Source: Methylophaga sp. 41_12_T18 (lineage in GTDB: Bacteria > Pseudomonadota > Gammaproteobacteria > Nitrosococcales > Methylophagaceae). From it: 37,743 bases of DNA. The position numbers and the translations under genes are program-made. Each line of letters starts with the position of its first letter. Position 1 is the first letter of the stretch. Of this stretch, positions 19,655 to 28,414 are shown piece after piece. The DNA lies in assembly GCA_002163115.1 (NCBI GenBank), contig MAAI01000034.1, forward strand, positions 457 through 38,199, read 5' to 3'. Below the pieces are notes generated by a model. The model was not told the DNA's origin. It ran no database searches and saw only the letters and a list, made by a program, of their open reading frames with translations.

Positions 19655-20797
19655 ATGATTTTAGATTACGAAACTCTTAAATTAATTTGGTGGGCACTCA
19701 TTGGCATATTACTGATCTGTTTTGCCTTAACAGATGGTTTTGATATGGGTGTCGGTATATTACTGCCATTAATAGGTCATACCGACGAAGAGCGCCGCAT
19801 CATGCTGAACTCTGTTGGCCCTCACTGGGAAGGCAACCAAACTTGGCTAGTCTCCGCCGCCGCCGCTTTATTTGCAGCTTGGCCACTGGTCTATGCGATG
19901 GCTTTTTCTGGTTTCTATTTGGCAATGATGATTACCTTATTTGCTTTGTTTTTGCGACCAGTAGGTTTTGATTATCGGAGCAAACTTGAGTCTCCTAGAT
20001 GGAGAAACAGTTGGGATTGGGGATTATTTGTGGGCAGTTCGGTACCACCACTTATTTTCGGGATCGCTTTTGGTAACTTGTTCTTAGGTGTACCTTTTCA
20101 TTTTGATGACTTTATGCGGCCTTATTACACTGGTGGTTTTATTGCATTATTAAACCCATTTTCATTACTCGCCGGCATCATAAGTGTCACTATGTTTACC
20201 ATGCATGGTGCAGCCTGGTTGCAACTTCGTACTGTCGATGGCTTAGAGTTTCGTGCTCGTAATGCGGCTAGATACTCGGCATTAGCCTTATTTACCTTAT
20301 TTGCAGTTGCTGGTATCAGCCTTTATTTATATATAGATGGCTATATCATCACGGCCATGCCAGATGCAAATAGTAGCTTTAGCCCAGATGTAAAACAGGT
20401 CGCTATTCAAACCGGGGCTTGGTTAAACAACTATCAAGCATGGCCATGGCTGATGAGTGCACCGATCTCCGGTCTAGTCGGGGCCTTACTGGTTTATTTA
20501 TTCAGCAGCAACAGCATGCCTATATTAGCTTTTATCGCCAGTAGTATTTCACTCACGGGCATAATTTTAACCGCCGGGGTTTCTTTATTTCCGTTCATCA
20601 TGCCATCGAGTACTGCAATCAATAGTAGTTTGACGGTATGGGATGCAACCTCGAGTATGCTCACCTTAAAAGTCATGTTCTGGGTGGCAGTGATATTTGT
20701 ACCGATCATCCTTTGTTACAGCTTTTGGACCTACCGGAAGATGTGGCAGCGATTGGATATTCAATTTATTCGTAACAATGAACATACAACTTATTAG
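19655..20797 (+). CDS. cydB: Cytochrome bd ubiquinol oxidase subunit II
   Basis: The 380-residue partner of CydA, with eight or nine hydrophobic helices. It opens with ETLKLIWWALIGILL and FALTDGFDMGVGILLP, followed by NSVGPHWEGNQTWLV, both hallmarks of CydB. It starts 11 bases after the cydA stop. Length and motifs are normal (E. coli 379 residues). Confidence 0.97.
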   Translation: MILDYETLKLIWWALIGILLICFALTDGFDMGVGILLPLIGHTDEERRIMLNSVGPHWEGNQTWLVSAAAALFAAWPLVYAMAFSGFYLAMMITLFALFLRPVGFDYRSKLESPRWRNSWDWGLFVGSSVPPLIFGIAFGNLFLGVPFHFDDFMRPYYTGGFIALLNPFSLLAGIISVTMFTMHGAAWLQLRTVDGLEFRARNAARYSALALFTLFAVAGISLYLYIDGYIITAMPDANSSFSPDVKQVAIQTGAWLNNYQAWPWLMSAPISGLVGALLVYLFSSNSMPILAFIASSISLTGIILTAGVSLFPFIMPSSTAINSSLTVWDATSSMLTLKVMFWVAVIFVPIILCYSFWTYRKMWQRLDIQFIRNNEHTTY

Positions 20798-20806
20798 GGG
20801 ATTGTG

Positions 20807-20914
20807 ATGTGGTATTTTGCTTGGATGTTAGGGGTATTACTGGCTGTTTCGTTTGGTATTATTAATGTAATGTGGCTAGAGCTCGAAGAAGATATGGATA
20901 AAATTGATAATTAA
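20807..20914 (+). CDS. cydX: Cytochrome bd small subunit CydX
   Basis: A 35-residue single-helix protein beginning MWYFAWMLGVLLAVSFGI and ending in an acidic tail (LELEEDMDKIDN). This is the CydX pattern (MWYFxWxLG), the third subunit needed for stable haem binding in the E. coli enzyme. AGGGG lies 6 bases before the ATG. It begins 9 bases after the cydB stop and ends 4 bases before the preferred ybgE start. Confidence 0.93.
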   Translation: MWYFAWMLGVLLAVSFGIINVMWLELEEDMDKIDN

Positions 20915-20918
20915 CATT

Positions 20919-21194
20919 ATGAATAATGCTTATAGCCGCTATATCTCGTTACTGTTAGCCATCGTTGTTTCAACCTTGGTTTTGTTGTTCCCACAAAGTC
21001 TAACTAATGACCAAAATCATGTTGAACATGGTTTATTAAGCCTGTTCATGCTGGGAGCAATGATTGGCTTTATTCATGGCGTAGGTTTCAAACCAGAAAA
21101 CAAAGTGATTTATTACCTGCTTAGCCCTGTTATTGCTTGGCCCATTTTAACTGCTGGCATCATTTACATTGCCAACAGCAGCCAGTTCATTTAA
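20919..21194 (+). CDS. ybgE: Cyd operon protein YbgE
   Basis: A 91-residue membrane protein with three hydrophobic helices. The central HGLLSLFMLGAMIGFIHGVG and the following FKPENK match YbgE, the conserved but functionally undefined last member of cyd operons. The ATG at 20919 is preferred; the frame is also open from a TTG at 20904, but that would overlap cydX. A strong terminator follows at 21201-21228. Confidence 0.88.
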   Translation: MNNAYSRYISLLLAIVVSTLVLLFPQSLTNDQNHVEHGLLSLFMLGAMIGFIHGVGFKPENKVIYYLLSPVIAWPILTAGIIYIANSSQFI

Positions 21195-21200
21195 AAAATA

Positions 21201-21228
21201 GCCCCTGCTAGTGACTACTAGCAGGGGC
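21201..21228. terminator. Bidirectional rho-independent terminator between ybgE and the winged-helix gene
   Basis: GCCCCTGCTAGT and ACTAGCAGGGGC pair perfectly over 12 bases around a GACT loop. Flanking AATA/TATT extends the stem, and there is an A-run on the left and a T-containing tail on the right. It sits between two convergent genes and can serve both. Confidence 0.9.
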
Positions 21229-21237
21229 TATTAAATT

Positions 21238-21435
21238 CTATTTTAGGGCTACTAGCTCCGTTCGACCTTTAACTATCACCATCAACTTATCTTCTTTGGC
21301 TAACCAACCAATCGCACGTTGTGCAGTTTTACTATCTAAGCCTGTCGCTTTAATTAATTTGCTAACACTGGTTTCACCTTCCACATTAAGATGTTCCCAT
21401 AAAATCCCTGCCGCCTTGCCTACTTGATCAGACAT
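21238..21435 (-). CDS. Small winged helix-turn-helix protein (DUF2582 family)
   Basis: A 65-residue protein made of one winged-helix domain: helix WEHLNVEG, then TSVSKLIKATGLDSKTAQRA as the helix-turn-helix, then IGWLAKEDKL and a wing (MVIVKGRTELVAL). This fits the DUF2582 / 'winged helix-turn-helix domain' small proteins of bacteria. The ATG at 21435 (MSDQVGKA) is favoured because GGAG/GGA motifs precede it; an ATG at 21450 in the same frame is possible. It is a single gene, convergent with the cyd operon. Target and role unknown. Confidence 0.8.
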   Translation of the reverse strand: MSDQVGKAAGILWEHLNVEGETSVSKLIKATGLDSKTAQRAIGWLAKEDKLMVIVKGRTELVALK

Positions 21436-21545
21436 ATTTCCATACTCCATTATCAGTAAAAATTATTTAAATGGGCTATCAAATACTTTGTTATCAATCT
21501 AAATATATTATAGCGAACAAATACCCTTCTTTTTAAGTGGATATT

Positions 21546-22499
21546 TTACGCAACTGCTTTTACACTTTGATTACGGCCTTGAACTTTCGCTTTTTCAAGA
21601 GCGGCGTCAGCAAGTGAAATTAATTGTGAGGTCTGGTCATCGAAGGTCGGTCGGATCGTGCTCATACCATTACTGACGGTGACCCAATCCGATATATGGC
21701 TACTTTCATGTTCCATTTGCATATCACTAATATTTTCCCTAATCCGTTCTGCGACACTATAAGCTCCGTCAGCTTCAATACCTGGTAATAAAACACAAAA
21801 CTCCTCGCCGCCGTAACGCGCAACGACCTCACTGCCTCTAAAAACACTTTGCCGTAAGGTTTTAGCAATGGCTTTTAGACACTCATCGCCGCGTTTAGAG
21901 CCATAGCTATCATTGAATTGACTTAGGAAATCAACATCAATCATAATTAATGAAATAGGCAGGTGATGCTGTTTGGCTCGATTCCACTCGATATTTAGAC
22001 GTTCATCAAAATAACGGCGATTTGAAAGCTTGGTCATTTCATCTACTAAAATGAGCTTTTCGAGTGCAGTCTTAGTATTCTTATGCTCGGTCATATCCTG
22101 TAGCGTTTCCACTACGGCTACCAACTCACCATCAGCACCATAGATTGGGCCCACTTCAAACCTTAGATATAAATCTGTACCTAAGCGAGGCATATCACAC
22201 CAATTACCCGCGCTGTAACTATTATTATCATCGGAATCGATATCAAAAAAGTCATACCACTTCTCGATATTATCCAGATAACCGCGTACCAATAAATCAG
22301 CTAAGCAAATGCGTTTTTCAGAATAAAGGGCTTTCCAATACTCATTGGTCCCCATGACCTCATCAGCCATTATTCCAGTTAAACGCTCACAAGCATGATT
22401 CCAAATAAGTACTTTGCCGTTAGCATCAAGTACAAATGTTGCGGTAGCCATATTTTGCATTAGGTTTATCGCAAAACTATGTTGCTCGGTAATATCCAT
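21546..22499 (-). CDS. PAS-GGDEF diguanylate cyclase
   Basis: A 317-residue cytoplasmic protein. Residues about 10-135 are a PAS domain (VLDANGKVLIWNHACERLTG) with a C-cap (VVETLQDMTEHK). Residues about 150-310 are a GGDEF domain with the active motif GGEEF at 230-234, so it should make cyclic di-GMP from GTP. The product-inhibition I-site is degenerate, RGSE in place of RxxD, so feedback inhibition may be weak. The usual DxDxFK metal motif reads DVDFLS, with both metal-binding aspartates kept. It stands alone, without a neighbouring EAL gene. The signal sensed by the PAS domain is unknown. Confidence 0.92.
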   Translation of the reverse strand: MDITEQHSFAINLMQNMATATFVLDANGKVLIWNHACERLTGIMADEVMGTNEYWKALYSEKRICLADLLVRGYLDNIEKWYDFFDIDSDDNNSYSAGNWCDMPRLGTDLYLRFEVGPIYGADGELVAVVETLQDMTEHKNTKTALEKLILVDEMTKLSNRRYFDERLNIEWNRAKQHHLPISLIMIDVDFLSQFNDSYGSKRGDECLKAIAKTLRQSVFRGSEVVARYGGEEFCVLLPGIEADGAYSVAERIRENISDMQMEHESSHISDWVTVSNGMSTIRPTFDDQTSQLISLADAALEKAKVQGRNQSVKAVA

Positions 22500-22631
22500 A
22501 TACTCTCCGACTACTTAATTATTGTGTAAAACAGCTATTTAATTTTTATTAAAAACAATTATTAACAAATGTAAAGTGGCAACCAATAGTAAACGTTAAT
22601 CACTATAAAATTCAAGCTTTCAATAACTTAG

Positions 22632-23285
22632 TTATTTTTCATCCAACTCGTCATTACTCTGCAAGTAATCTTGCTCGTCAAAGTCTTCTTGTTCCCAACT
22701 GTACTTTTTCTCTATCGGCTTAGGATCATAATTCCTGAATAATATGGCAGAAATAATACCTGTTACCGCACCAAATAGATGAGATTCAAACGAGATTCTT
22801 TCTTCTGTTGGCAAGATGCTCCATACCATGCTGCCATAAAGAAAAAACACCATCATCGCTAGTGCCATCGCCGGCTTATCACGGCGTAATACACCGATTA
22901 AGAATAAGAAAAACATCAGACCATGAGTTAAACCGCTAGCGCCAATATGAAAAGATTCACGTGCAAACAACCACACCCCAGCTCCTGAACCAATGTAGAT
23001 AATGGCGAATACATATTTAGCTGATCGAGGGTATTGATAGAACAAGGCGGTTAGTAAGATGAATATCGCTAAGGTATTAGAAAATAGATGCTCAAAACCA
23101 CTGTGGATCAGTGGTGCAAAAATAATACCCAATAAACCGGTAAGGCCACGCGGATAGACTCCTAAACTACTGACATCGACGGCTGAAAACAACTCTACTG
23201 CTTTAACTAGCCACATCAGAGCGATGAACAATATAACTCGCAGAGCAATAGGTTTTAACAATACTGTTGATTGCTGCTGTTCTGT
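22632..23285 (-). CDS. Rhomboid-family intramembrane serine protease
   Basis: A 217-residue membrane protein with about six helices. The catalytic serine S118 sits in HIGASGLTHG (GxSG motif), and the catalytic histidine H170 in ESHLFGAVTG; the stretch HLFSNTLA (N71) supplies the usual oxyanion-side residues. The C-terminal tail after the last helix is strongly acidic (about 30 residues), cytoplasmic, and not part of the core fold. The start at 23285 (MTEQQQ) is chosen because it falls 5 bases after the ovoB stop, whereas the longer frame would overlap ovoB. It is the third gene of ovoA-ovoB-rhomboid. Its substrate is unknown and the link to ovothiol is by position only. Confidence 0.9.
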   Translation of the reverse strand, partial: TEQQQSTVLLKPIALRVILFIALMWLVKAVELFSAVDVSSLGVYPRGLTGLLGIIFAPLIHSGFEHLFSNTLAIFILLTALFYQYPRSAKYVFAIIYIGSGAGVWLFARESFHIGASGLTHGLMFFLFLIGVLRRDKPAMALAMMVFFLYGSMVWSILPTEERISFESHLFGAVTGIISAILFRNYDPKPIEKKYSWEQEDFDEQDYLQSNDELDEK

Positions 23286-23290
23286 CATCA

Positions 23291-24457
23291 CTACAGCTGC
23301 TGATAGGCCGCAATGATGCGTTGGCAAGCTTCGACAATCACTTGTCGCGGTGCAGCAATATTCATCCGCATGTAGCCGCTGCCTACCTCACCAAAGCTCA
23401 CGCCTTGATTCATGCCCACTTTGGCATCATTGATGAAAAAATGGCGTAGCTTCTCATCTGACATCTTCATCGCCTGACAGTCTAACCACAATAAATAGGT
23501 ACCTTGACAAGGTAGCACTGTAATCTCTGGCAATTGCTGCTCAAACAACGCAACTACTTGTTGGTATGTTTGCTCAAGGTACGGCATTAATTGCTCTAGC
23601 CAATTTTCACCGTGACTGTAAGCAGCTTCAAAAGCGGTAATACTGAATGGATTGGCAGCATGGATATGCCAATTTTCAAATACGTTCTTAATCGCTTTTC
23701 GTTGCTTAGCATCACTAACTACCATCGCCGATAAGCCCATGCCGGGTATATTGAAACTCTTACTAGCAGAAATAGTGGTCACGATCGCAACATCACTAGC
23801 GATAGAATCTAGCGGTGTATGTTGCTGATTAGGGAAAATTAGATCAGCATGAATTTCATCAGATACAATCGTGACATTATATTTTGCAGCAATCGCTAAT
23901 AAAGCGGTTAGCTCTTTTCTGCTCCAAACTCGTCCCACCGGATTATGCGGTGAACATAATAAAAGTAACTTTGCGCCACTGGCCGCACATTGTTCAAAGT
24001 GGGCCAAGTCCATTTGATATTTACCATCTATCAACTGCAATGGATTTAATAGTAACTCCCGGTCACTTTTAGCCACCGTCGAAAAAAATGGATGATAGAC
24101 CGGTGGTTGGATAACCACTTTATCGCCAGGCTCGGTCAGCGCTTTAATCACGGCATACAGTGATGGCACTACTCCTGGGCACATCACAATTGATTTACGC
24201 TCTATCTGCCAATCATGTCTCTGTTTGAACCAATATTGCATCGCTGCAAATAAACTATCTGGATACAGTGTATATCCATAAATTGGATGCTGGGCCCGTT
24301 CAACTAATGCTTGTGTCACTTTTTCAGGGGCAGCAAAGTCCATATCAGCTACCCATAGAGGAATGACATCCTCTTTACCAAAATAGCCTTTCCGGCCATC
24401 ATGTTTCAGGCTGGATGTTTGTTCTCGTTGGATAAGTTGATCAAAATTAATGGTCAC
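23291..24457 (-). CDS. ovoB: OvoB-type PLP-dependent beta-lyase, MalY/PatB family
   Basis: A 388-residue fold-type I PLP enzyme. The PLP lysine lies in SASKSFNIPG, with SPHNPVGRVW and VSDEIHADLIF as the other cofactor-site motifs; this is the MalY/PatB cystathionine beta-lyase family. Directly after ovoA it is best read as OvoB, the sulfoxide lyase that splits the histidyl-cysteine sulfoxide to give the 5-thiohistidine. The GTG at 24457 gives MTINFDQLI, the usual start of the family, has GGGAA about 8 bases upstream, and overlaps the ovoA stop by 4 bases (GTGA). The frame can also start from a TTG at 24472. A general C-S lyase role is the alternative. Confidence 0.85.
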   Translation of the reverse strand: MTINFDQLIQREQTSSLKHDGRKGYFGKEDVIPLWVADMDFAAPEKVTQALVERAQHPIYGYTLYPDSLFAAMQYWFKQRHDWQIERKSIVMCPGVVPSLYAVIKALTEPGDKVVIQPPVYHPFFSTVAKSDRELLLNPLQLIDGKYQMDLAHFEQCAASGAKLLLLCSPHNPVGRVWSRKELTALLAIAAKYNVTIVSDEIHADLIFPNQQHTPLDSIASDVAIVTTISASKSFNIPGMGLSAMVVSDAKQRKAIKNVFENWHIHAANPFSITAFEAAYSHGENWLEQLMPYLEQTYQQVVALFEQQLPEITVLPCQGTYLLWLDCQAMKMSDEKLRHFFINDAKVGMNQGVSFGEVGSGYMRMNIAAPRQVIVEACQRIIAAYQQL

Positions 24458-26562
24458 ACTTTTCGTTCCCAAATAGTGACTTCCGATAAGGTGTGCTGAA
24501 ATTTCCGACTGGTTTCACGAATCACAAACGGTACCGATAACGGCCCTTTTTTCAATTCAAAATGGTCTCCTAACACCGCCTTTAAACCATCTAAGGTAGT
24601 GAAGTTTTCTCCATCTTTTTTGAGGCCGCCCAACCAATCACCTTTATCGGTGTGCTCTTCTAACCAGGTATATGGCGAAGCGATTAACAGCATGCCTCCA
24701 GCATTGATACGCTCATGCACTGTCTTTAAAAACAAGGTCGGTTTATATAATCGGTCAATCAAGTTAGCAGCGACTACCAAATCATAGCCCGTAAATAATG
24801 GCTTTAAATTGCAGGCATCACCTTGCAGAAACTCCACTTTATCAGCAACATCAGCAAAGCCCATTTGTGCCAGCTGTTGCTCCTTATACAGCACTAAATC
24901 GCCTTCATCGGCGATGCTATAACGAATAACGCCTTGCTGCTGTAATTGCACACCGACATTAATCAGCCGTGCAGAAAAGTCGATTGCAGTCACTGCATCA
25001 AAAGATTTTGCTAATTCAAAACTAGCTCGTCCTACTGCACAACCTAAATCTAAAGCCTTGCCCATCGGTTTATCGCCCATAGCTTCTACCGCTAACTGGG
25101 CCAGTGCTTGAGGAAAGTTAGCTACATCAAAATAACGATCGCCATAATGAAACTCGGCGTATTCAGACAACATTTTGTCATTTTCATAATTGGATGACAC
25201 TGTTTCTACCTCGGTATCGGCAATCACATAACGAAAGCCTGCATGCTGGAAAAAATGACGCCTGAAGGCGTAACGTGATGCTCTTCTACTTTCATTACCA
25301 CATGAGATCCATGAGCCGCCTTTGAACAGATTATGCTGGCCATCGTAGGTAGGCATGGTGAAATCATCATAAAACGGGTGAACTTTAAAACCATCAAACG
25401 GATAAATAGCAGTTTCAGTCCACTGCCAAACATTGCCAATCACATCAAAAAGTTCACCATGAGCAAACTGATTAACTGGGCATGGCGAAGCAGCATGATC
25501 TAAATGAAGGTTAGCGTTGGCTTGCTCACCATTTAATTCTTCAACCTCTGCAAAATCATAGATTCGGTACCACTCATCTTCACTTGGTAATCTAATGGTT
25601 AAGCCTGTCTGCTCCGCTTTCCAATTACAAAAGGCTTTAGCTTCGTGGTAATTAACTTCTACCGGCCATGACCAAGGCATGGCAATTATTTCGGTCATTA
25701 ACCGTAATTGCCAGCCATCTGCAGATTTCAACCAAAAGCTAGGATAGTCAGCTTGAGTAAAATTACGCCACTGTAAACCTTCTGCCGACCAATAATCATT
25801 GGTAGTGTAGCCCTCAGCTTCAACAAATGATAAAAACTCTTGGTTACTGACTAAAAACTTACTGGCTTGAAACTCTGCAACATCGACTTCACGGCTGCCA
25901 TATTCATTATCCCAACCATAAGTGTCATCATCATAACTTTTTCCTAGACTGACATGGCCTGAACCGATAGCAACCATTTTGTTTTCTGGTGCTAAGGTTT
26001 TAGCTTGCCAAGGACGCCATGCCTCATGGTTTTTAACCAAGTCCAATTGTTGCTGCCGAATAAGTACTGATGAGGTTTCAATATGAATGTGCTCATGCTC
26101 AATACCCATTAAAATGGTCCACCATGGATTTTGCCAATCTATCGGCAAATTCAATGGCGCGGTCATAATCACATCATTTATAACCGCTTTAATCTGCTGA
26201 CGATAAGCCCTAACTTCAGCTACTGGCGGCCAGTCATAATGAGCCTCATTTAAATCATCCCAGCTCATTTCATCAACGCCAATCGCAAACATTGATTCAA
26301 ACTTTGGATTAACTCGCTGCTTAACCAGTCCCGCTAATAGCAGTTTATTGATAAAAAATGTGGCGGTATGACCGTAATAAAATATAAGTGGATGACGTAA
26401 CGGGATCGACTGCTGATAAAAGGCTTGCTCATTAACTAGCGTTTCAAAAAGCGACTCATAGAGGTCAAATGTTTGATTAAAATAACTGGCTATCTCACGA
26501 CGCTTATCATCAATATCACTACCGATAAGTATAGGTGTTCGTAATTGGCTCTGAAGAGTCAT
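24454..26562 (-). CDS. ovoA: OvoA, 5-histidylcysteine sulfoxide synthase with fused methyltransferase
   Basis: A 702-residue, three-domain enzyme of ovothiol A biosynthesis. The N-terminal DinB-like domain holds the iron site: H156, H160 and E162 in EHEHIHIE (HX3HXE), with H65 in YYGHTATF a likely further ligand. The central formylglycine-enzyme-like domain (about 190-450) includes SEDEWYRIYDFAE, FDVIGNVWQWTE and FKGGSWISCGNESRRASRYA. The C-terminal class I methyltransferase (about 480-700) shows ALDLGCAVGRAS and AIDFSARLI; in the family it methylates the imidazole nitrogen of 5-thiohistidine. The enzyme joins cysteine and histidine with O2. It is not EgtB, because the methyltransferase is fused and the partner is OvoB-like. 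AGGGA lies 7 bases before the ATG. First gene of ovoA-ovoB-rhomboid. Confidence 0.94.
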   Translation of the reverse strand: MTLQSQLRTPILIGSDIDDKRREIASYFNQTFDLYESLFETLVNEQAFYQQSIPLRHPLIFYYGHTATFFINKLLLAGLVKQRVNPKFESMFAIGVDEMSWDDLNEAHYDWPPVAEVRAYRQQIKAVINDVIMTAPLNLPIDWQNPWWTILMGIEHEHIHIETSSVLIRQQQLDLVKNHEAWRPWQAKTLAPENKMVAIGSGHVSLGKSYDDDTYGWDNEYGSREVDVAEFQASKFLVSNQEFLSFVEAEGYTTNDYWSAEGLQWRNFTQADYPSFWLKSADGWQLRLMTEIIAMPWSWPVEVNYHEAKAFCNWKAEQTGLTIRLPSEDEWYRIYDFAEVEELNGEQANANLHLDHAASPCPVNQFAHGELFDVIGNVWQWTETAIYPFDGFKVHPFYDDFTMPTYDGQHNLFKGGSWISCGNESRRASRYAFRRHFFQHAGFRYVIADTEVETVSSNYENDKMLSEYAEFHYGDRYFDVANFPQALAQLAVEAMGDKPMGKALDLGCAVGRASFELAKSFDAVTAIDFSARLINVGVQLQQQGVIRYSIADEGDLVLYKEQQLAQMGFADVADKVEFLQGDACNLKPLFTGYDLVVAANLIDRLYKPTLFLKTVHERINAGGMLLIASPYTWLEEHTDKGDWLGGLKKDGENFTTLDGLKAVLGDHFELKKGPLSVPFVIRETSRKFQHTLSEVTIWERKV

Positions 26563-26634
26563 GGCTCAATCCCTGTAGAATAATAAACGTAGACGACTTA
26601 ACGGCTCAATTGTTGCAATTTTTTGGCAAAACAA

Positions 26635-27204
26635 TCAAATTTGCTTGGCAATCCAGGCAGTTTTAGCTGACAGCTCTACTGAGCAGCTCCATTTATAAGC
26701 CAAATTAATTGTTTCAGCACAAGCATAGACACCATGACCTCGCACTACCGTCACTTTATGCTCTGCTAATTGCTCAGCCACCGCTGTCGGCGACAACTCC
26801 ACATATTGGTCATAGGCAATAGTCACTACCGGTACGAAAGGAAAATAATACTGTCCTTCAAAATCAACCGGAATAAAGTCATCGCCATTTAATGTCATAG
26901 CTACCACATGAGGGCCATGACTGTGAAATACCGCTTTTGCTTGCGAATTTTGTCGATAGACTTCGATATGTAGTGGTGCATCTAATGAACCACCACTTTC
27001 CATCGAACCATCGATATGACAACGCACTAAATCTTTAGTTTGTAAGGTATCAGCACAACAGCCTGTCGGTGTAACCCATACTTCATCATGCCAACGAAAC
27101 GAGGCATTACCACTATGTGAATCATTACAACCATACTGACGTAACCATCGATAGTGCTCGACTAACTGTTGCTTCATTTGCTCTAAGCTATGCTTCATTG
27201 GCAT
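26635..27204 (-). CDS. Class II aldolase/adducin-family protein
   Basis: A 190-residue cytoplasmic enzyme of the AraD/FucA/MtnB fold. Visible motifs are SGNASFRW (phosphate loop), VTPTGC, SLDAPLHIEVYR (acidic D75, as in AraD types), the zinc pair H94/H96 in FHSHGPH, and the third zinc ligand H157 in VVRGHGVYA. The substrate cannot be told from sequence; aldolase, epimerase and dehydratase members share these motifs. The start at 27204 (MPMKHSLEQ) has GGAA 6 bases upstream and overlaps the TPR gene's 3' end by 17 bases; an ATG two codons further in also works. It lies between the TonB2 cluster and ovoA, 72 bases before ovoA. Confidence 0.83.
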   Translation of the reverse strand: MPMKHSLEQMKQQLVEHYRWLRQYGCNDSHSGNASFRWHDEVWVTPTGCCADTLQTKDLVRCHIDGSMESGGSLDAPLHIEVYRQNSQAKAVFHSHGPHVVAMTLNGDDFIPVDFEGQYYFPFVPVVTIAYDQYVELSPTAVAEQLAEHKVTVVRGHGVYACAETINLAYKWSCSVELSAKTAWIAKQI

Positions 27205-28414
27205 TGGCAGTTCCAGGCTGTTTATTAAGGTGTCGTAACCACTGTGCAGCCTGATTACGTTCATTTTCATATTTAACCGCTTTATTAAAGCTGGCTTTTG
27301 CTGCTGCAAAATCATCAAGGTAATAATAAGCCATACCTAATAATAAATTTGCAGTGCCAACACGTTTACCCGAAAGCTTTTCTAAGCTAACGGTCAATGC
27401 TGCAGTTGCTTGCTGCCAATGTTCTAATCCGATTAAAACTTGGCCTTGTTTAAAGTCTGACTCGCCACTGTTATCTAATAATCCAGCTTGTTGCAACACG
27501 GCAACTGCTTGTTCGGTTTCTTTGGCGGCCAACCAACTATCAGCCAGACGAATTAAGTTATCAAAATCAGCCTCAATCACACCTTTATCCATTGCATCAT
27601 TAAGCAACCGTGCCGACTTATAAGGGATATGTAAATAACGGTACATATCAGCCAAACGCACTAATGTTTTACCATCACCTAACTCTAAGCGTTGGGAAAG
27701 CATGCGAACAGCTAAAGCAGTAAATTCTTTATTTTGCTGTAAATAAAGTGCTGTTAATTGCTGCCAATAGCTTTTCTTATAAGGATAAGACGTCAGTAAC
27801 CGCTCTAATACTTTGATCGCCGATTTGTATTGCTTTAATTCTAAATGTGCAGATAAAAGTAATTGAAACCATGCTTCTTTGGCTGACGAGTCATTACTGA
27901 TTGCTGTTGAAATATGTTTGACTACCGATTTATATTTTTTAATTCGATAATTAGCACTGGCTAGCAATACATAAGCACTATTCGCTGGTTTGGCTTCTGC
28001 TGTTAACCATAATTCCAACATCGCTATACCCTTTTTATACTGCTCATCGGCGATCAGCAGTTGGGCTAAGTTATAACGTAGGTTGTGACCGACTTTATCA
28101 GGCAAAGCATTTGAAGACAGTGCTGACTGAAAATAAATCGCCGCCTGCTTATAATTTTCTTGGTTCGAATATAAATAACCTAAAGTCTGCTGCACGACAG
28201 CCTGCTCGTAAGGTTTGTCTTTTACCTTAGTCAACAATGACTTTAGCTGCTTGCCTGCTGCCACATACTTATCTTCAGCTATTAATGTTTGTGCCGCTTC
28301 TAGTACTTTATATGTTTTTTCAGTTAATAAAAACTGGCTGGCTTCTTTTGCCAACACAGCAGCGCTATTCATCATGCTCAATAACAACAGTAATTTTATG
28401 AGTTTTATCATCAT
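27188..28414 (-). CDS. TPR-repeat protein of the TonB2-type cluster
   Basis: A 408-residue protein with an N-terminal hydrophobic signal (about residues 4-22) and then a run of tetratricopeptide repeats across most of its length (for example AVVQQTLGYLYSNQENYKQA and LLGMAYYYLDDFAAAKASF). It is probably periplasmic or membrane-attached. A TPR protein follows tonB2 in the Vibrio and Shewanella TonB2 clusters and is thought to assist the energy-transfer complex. The start ATG overlaps the tonB stop (TAATG). The 3' end overlaps the class II aldolase gene. Confidence 0.87.
   Translation of the reverse strand: MMIKLIKLLLLLSMMNSAAVLAKEASQFLLTEKTYKVLEAAQTLIAEDKYVAAGKQLKSLLTKVKDKPYEQAVVQQTLGYLYSNQENYKQAAIYFQSALSSNALPDKVGHNLRYNLAQLLIADEQYKKGIAMLELWLTAEAKPANSAYVLLASANYRIKKYKSVVKHISTAISNDSSAKEAWFQLLLSAHLELKQYKSAIKVLERLLTSYPYKKSYWQQLTALYLQQNKEFTALAVRMLSQRLELGDGKTLVRLADMYRYLHIPYKSARLLNDAMDKGVIEADFDNLIRLADSWLAAKETEQAVAVLQQAGLLDNSGESDFKQGQVLIGLEHWQQATAALTVSLEKLSGKRVGTANLLLGMAYYYLDDFAAAKASFNKAVKYENERNQAAQWLRHLNKQPGTANANEA

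Noticed and set aside
26580-26609. Possible sigma-70 promoter before ovoA (TTGAGC, 18-base spacer, TATTAT on the minus strand)
   Set aside because: The implied transcript start would fall on the Shine-Dalgarno site and leave only about 11 untranslated bases; too weak to list as a feature.
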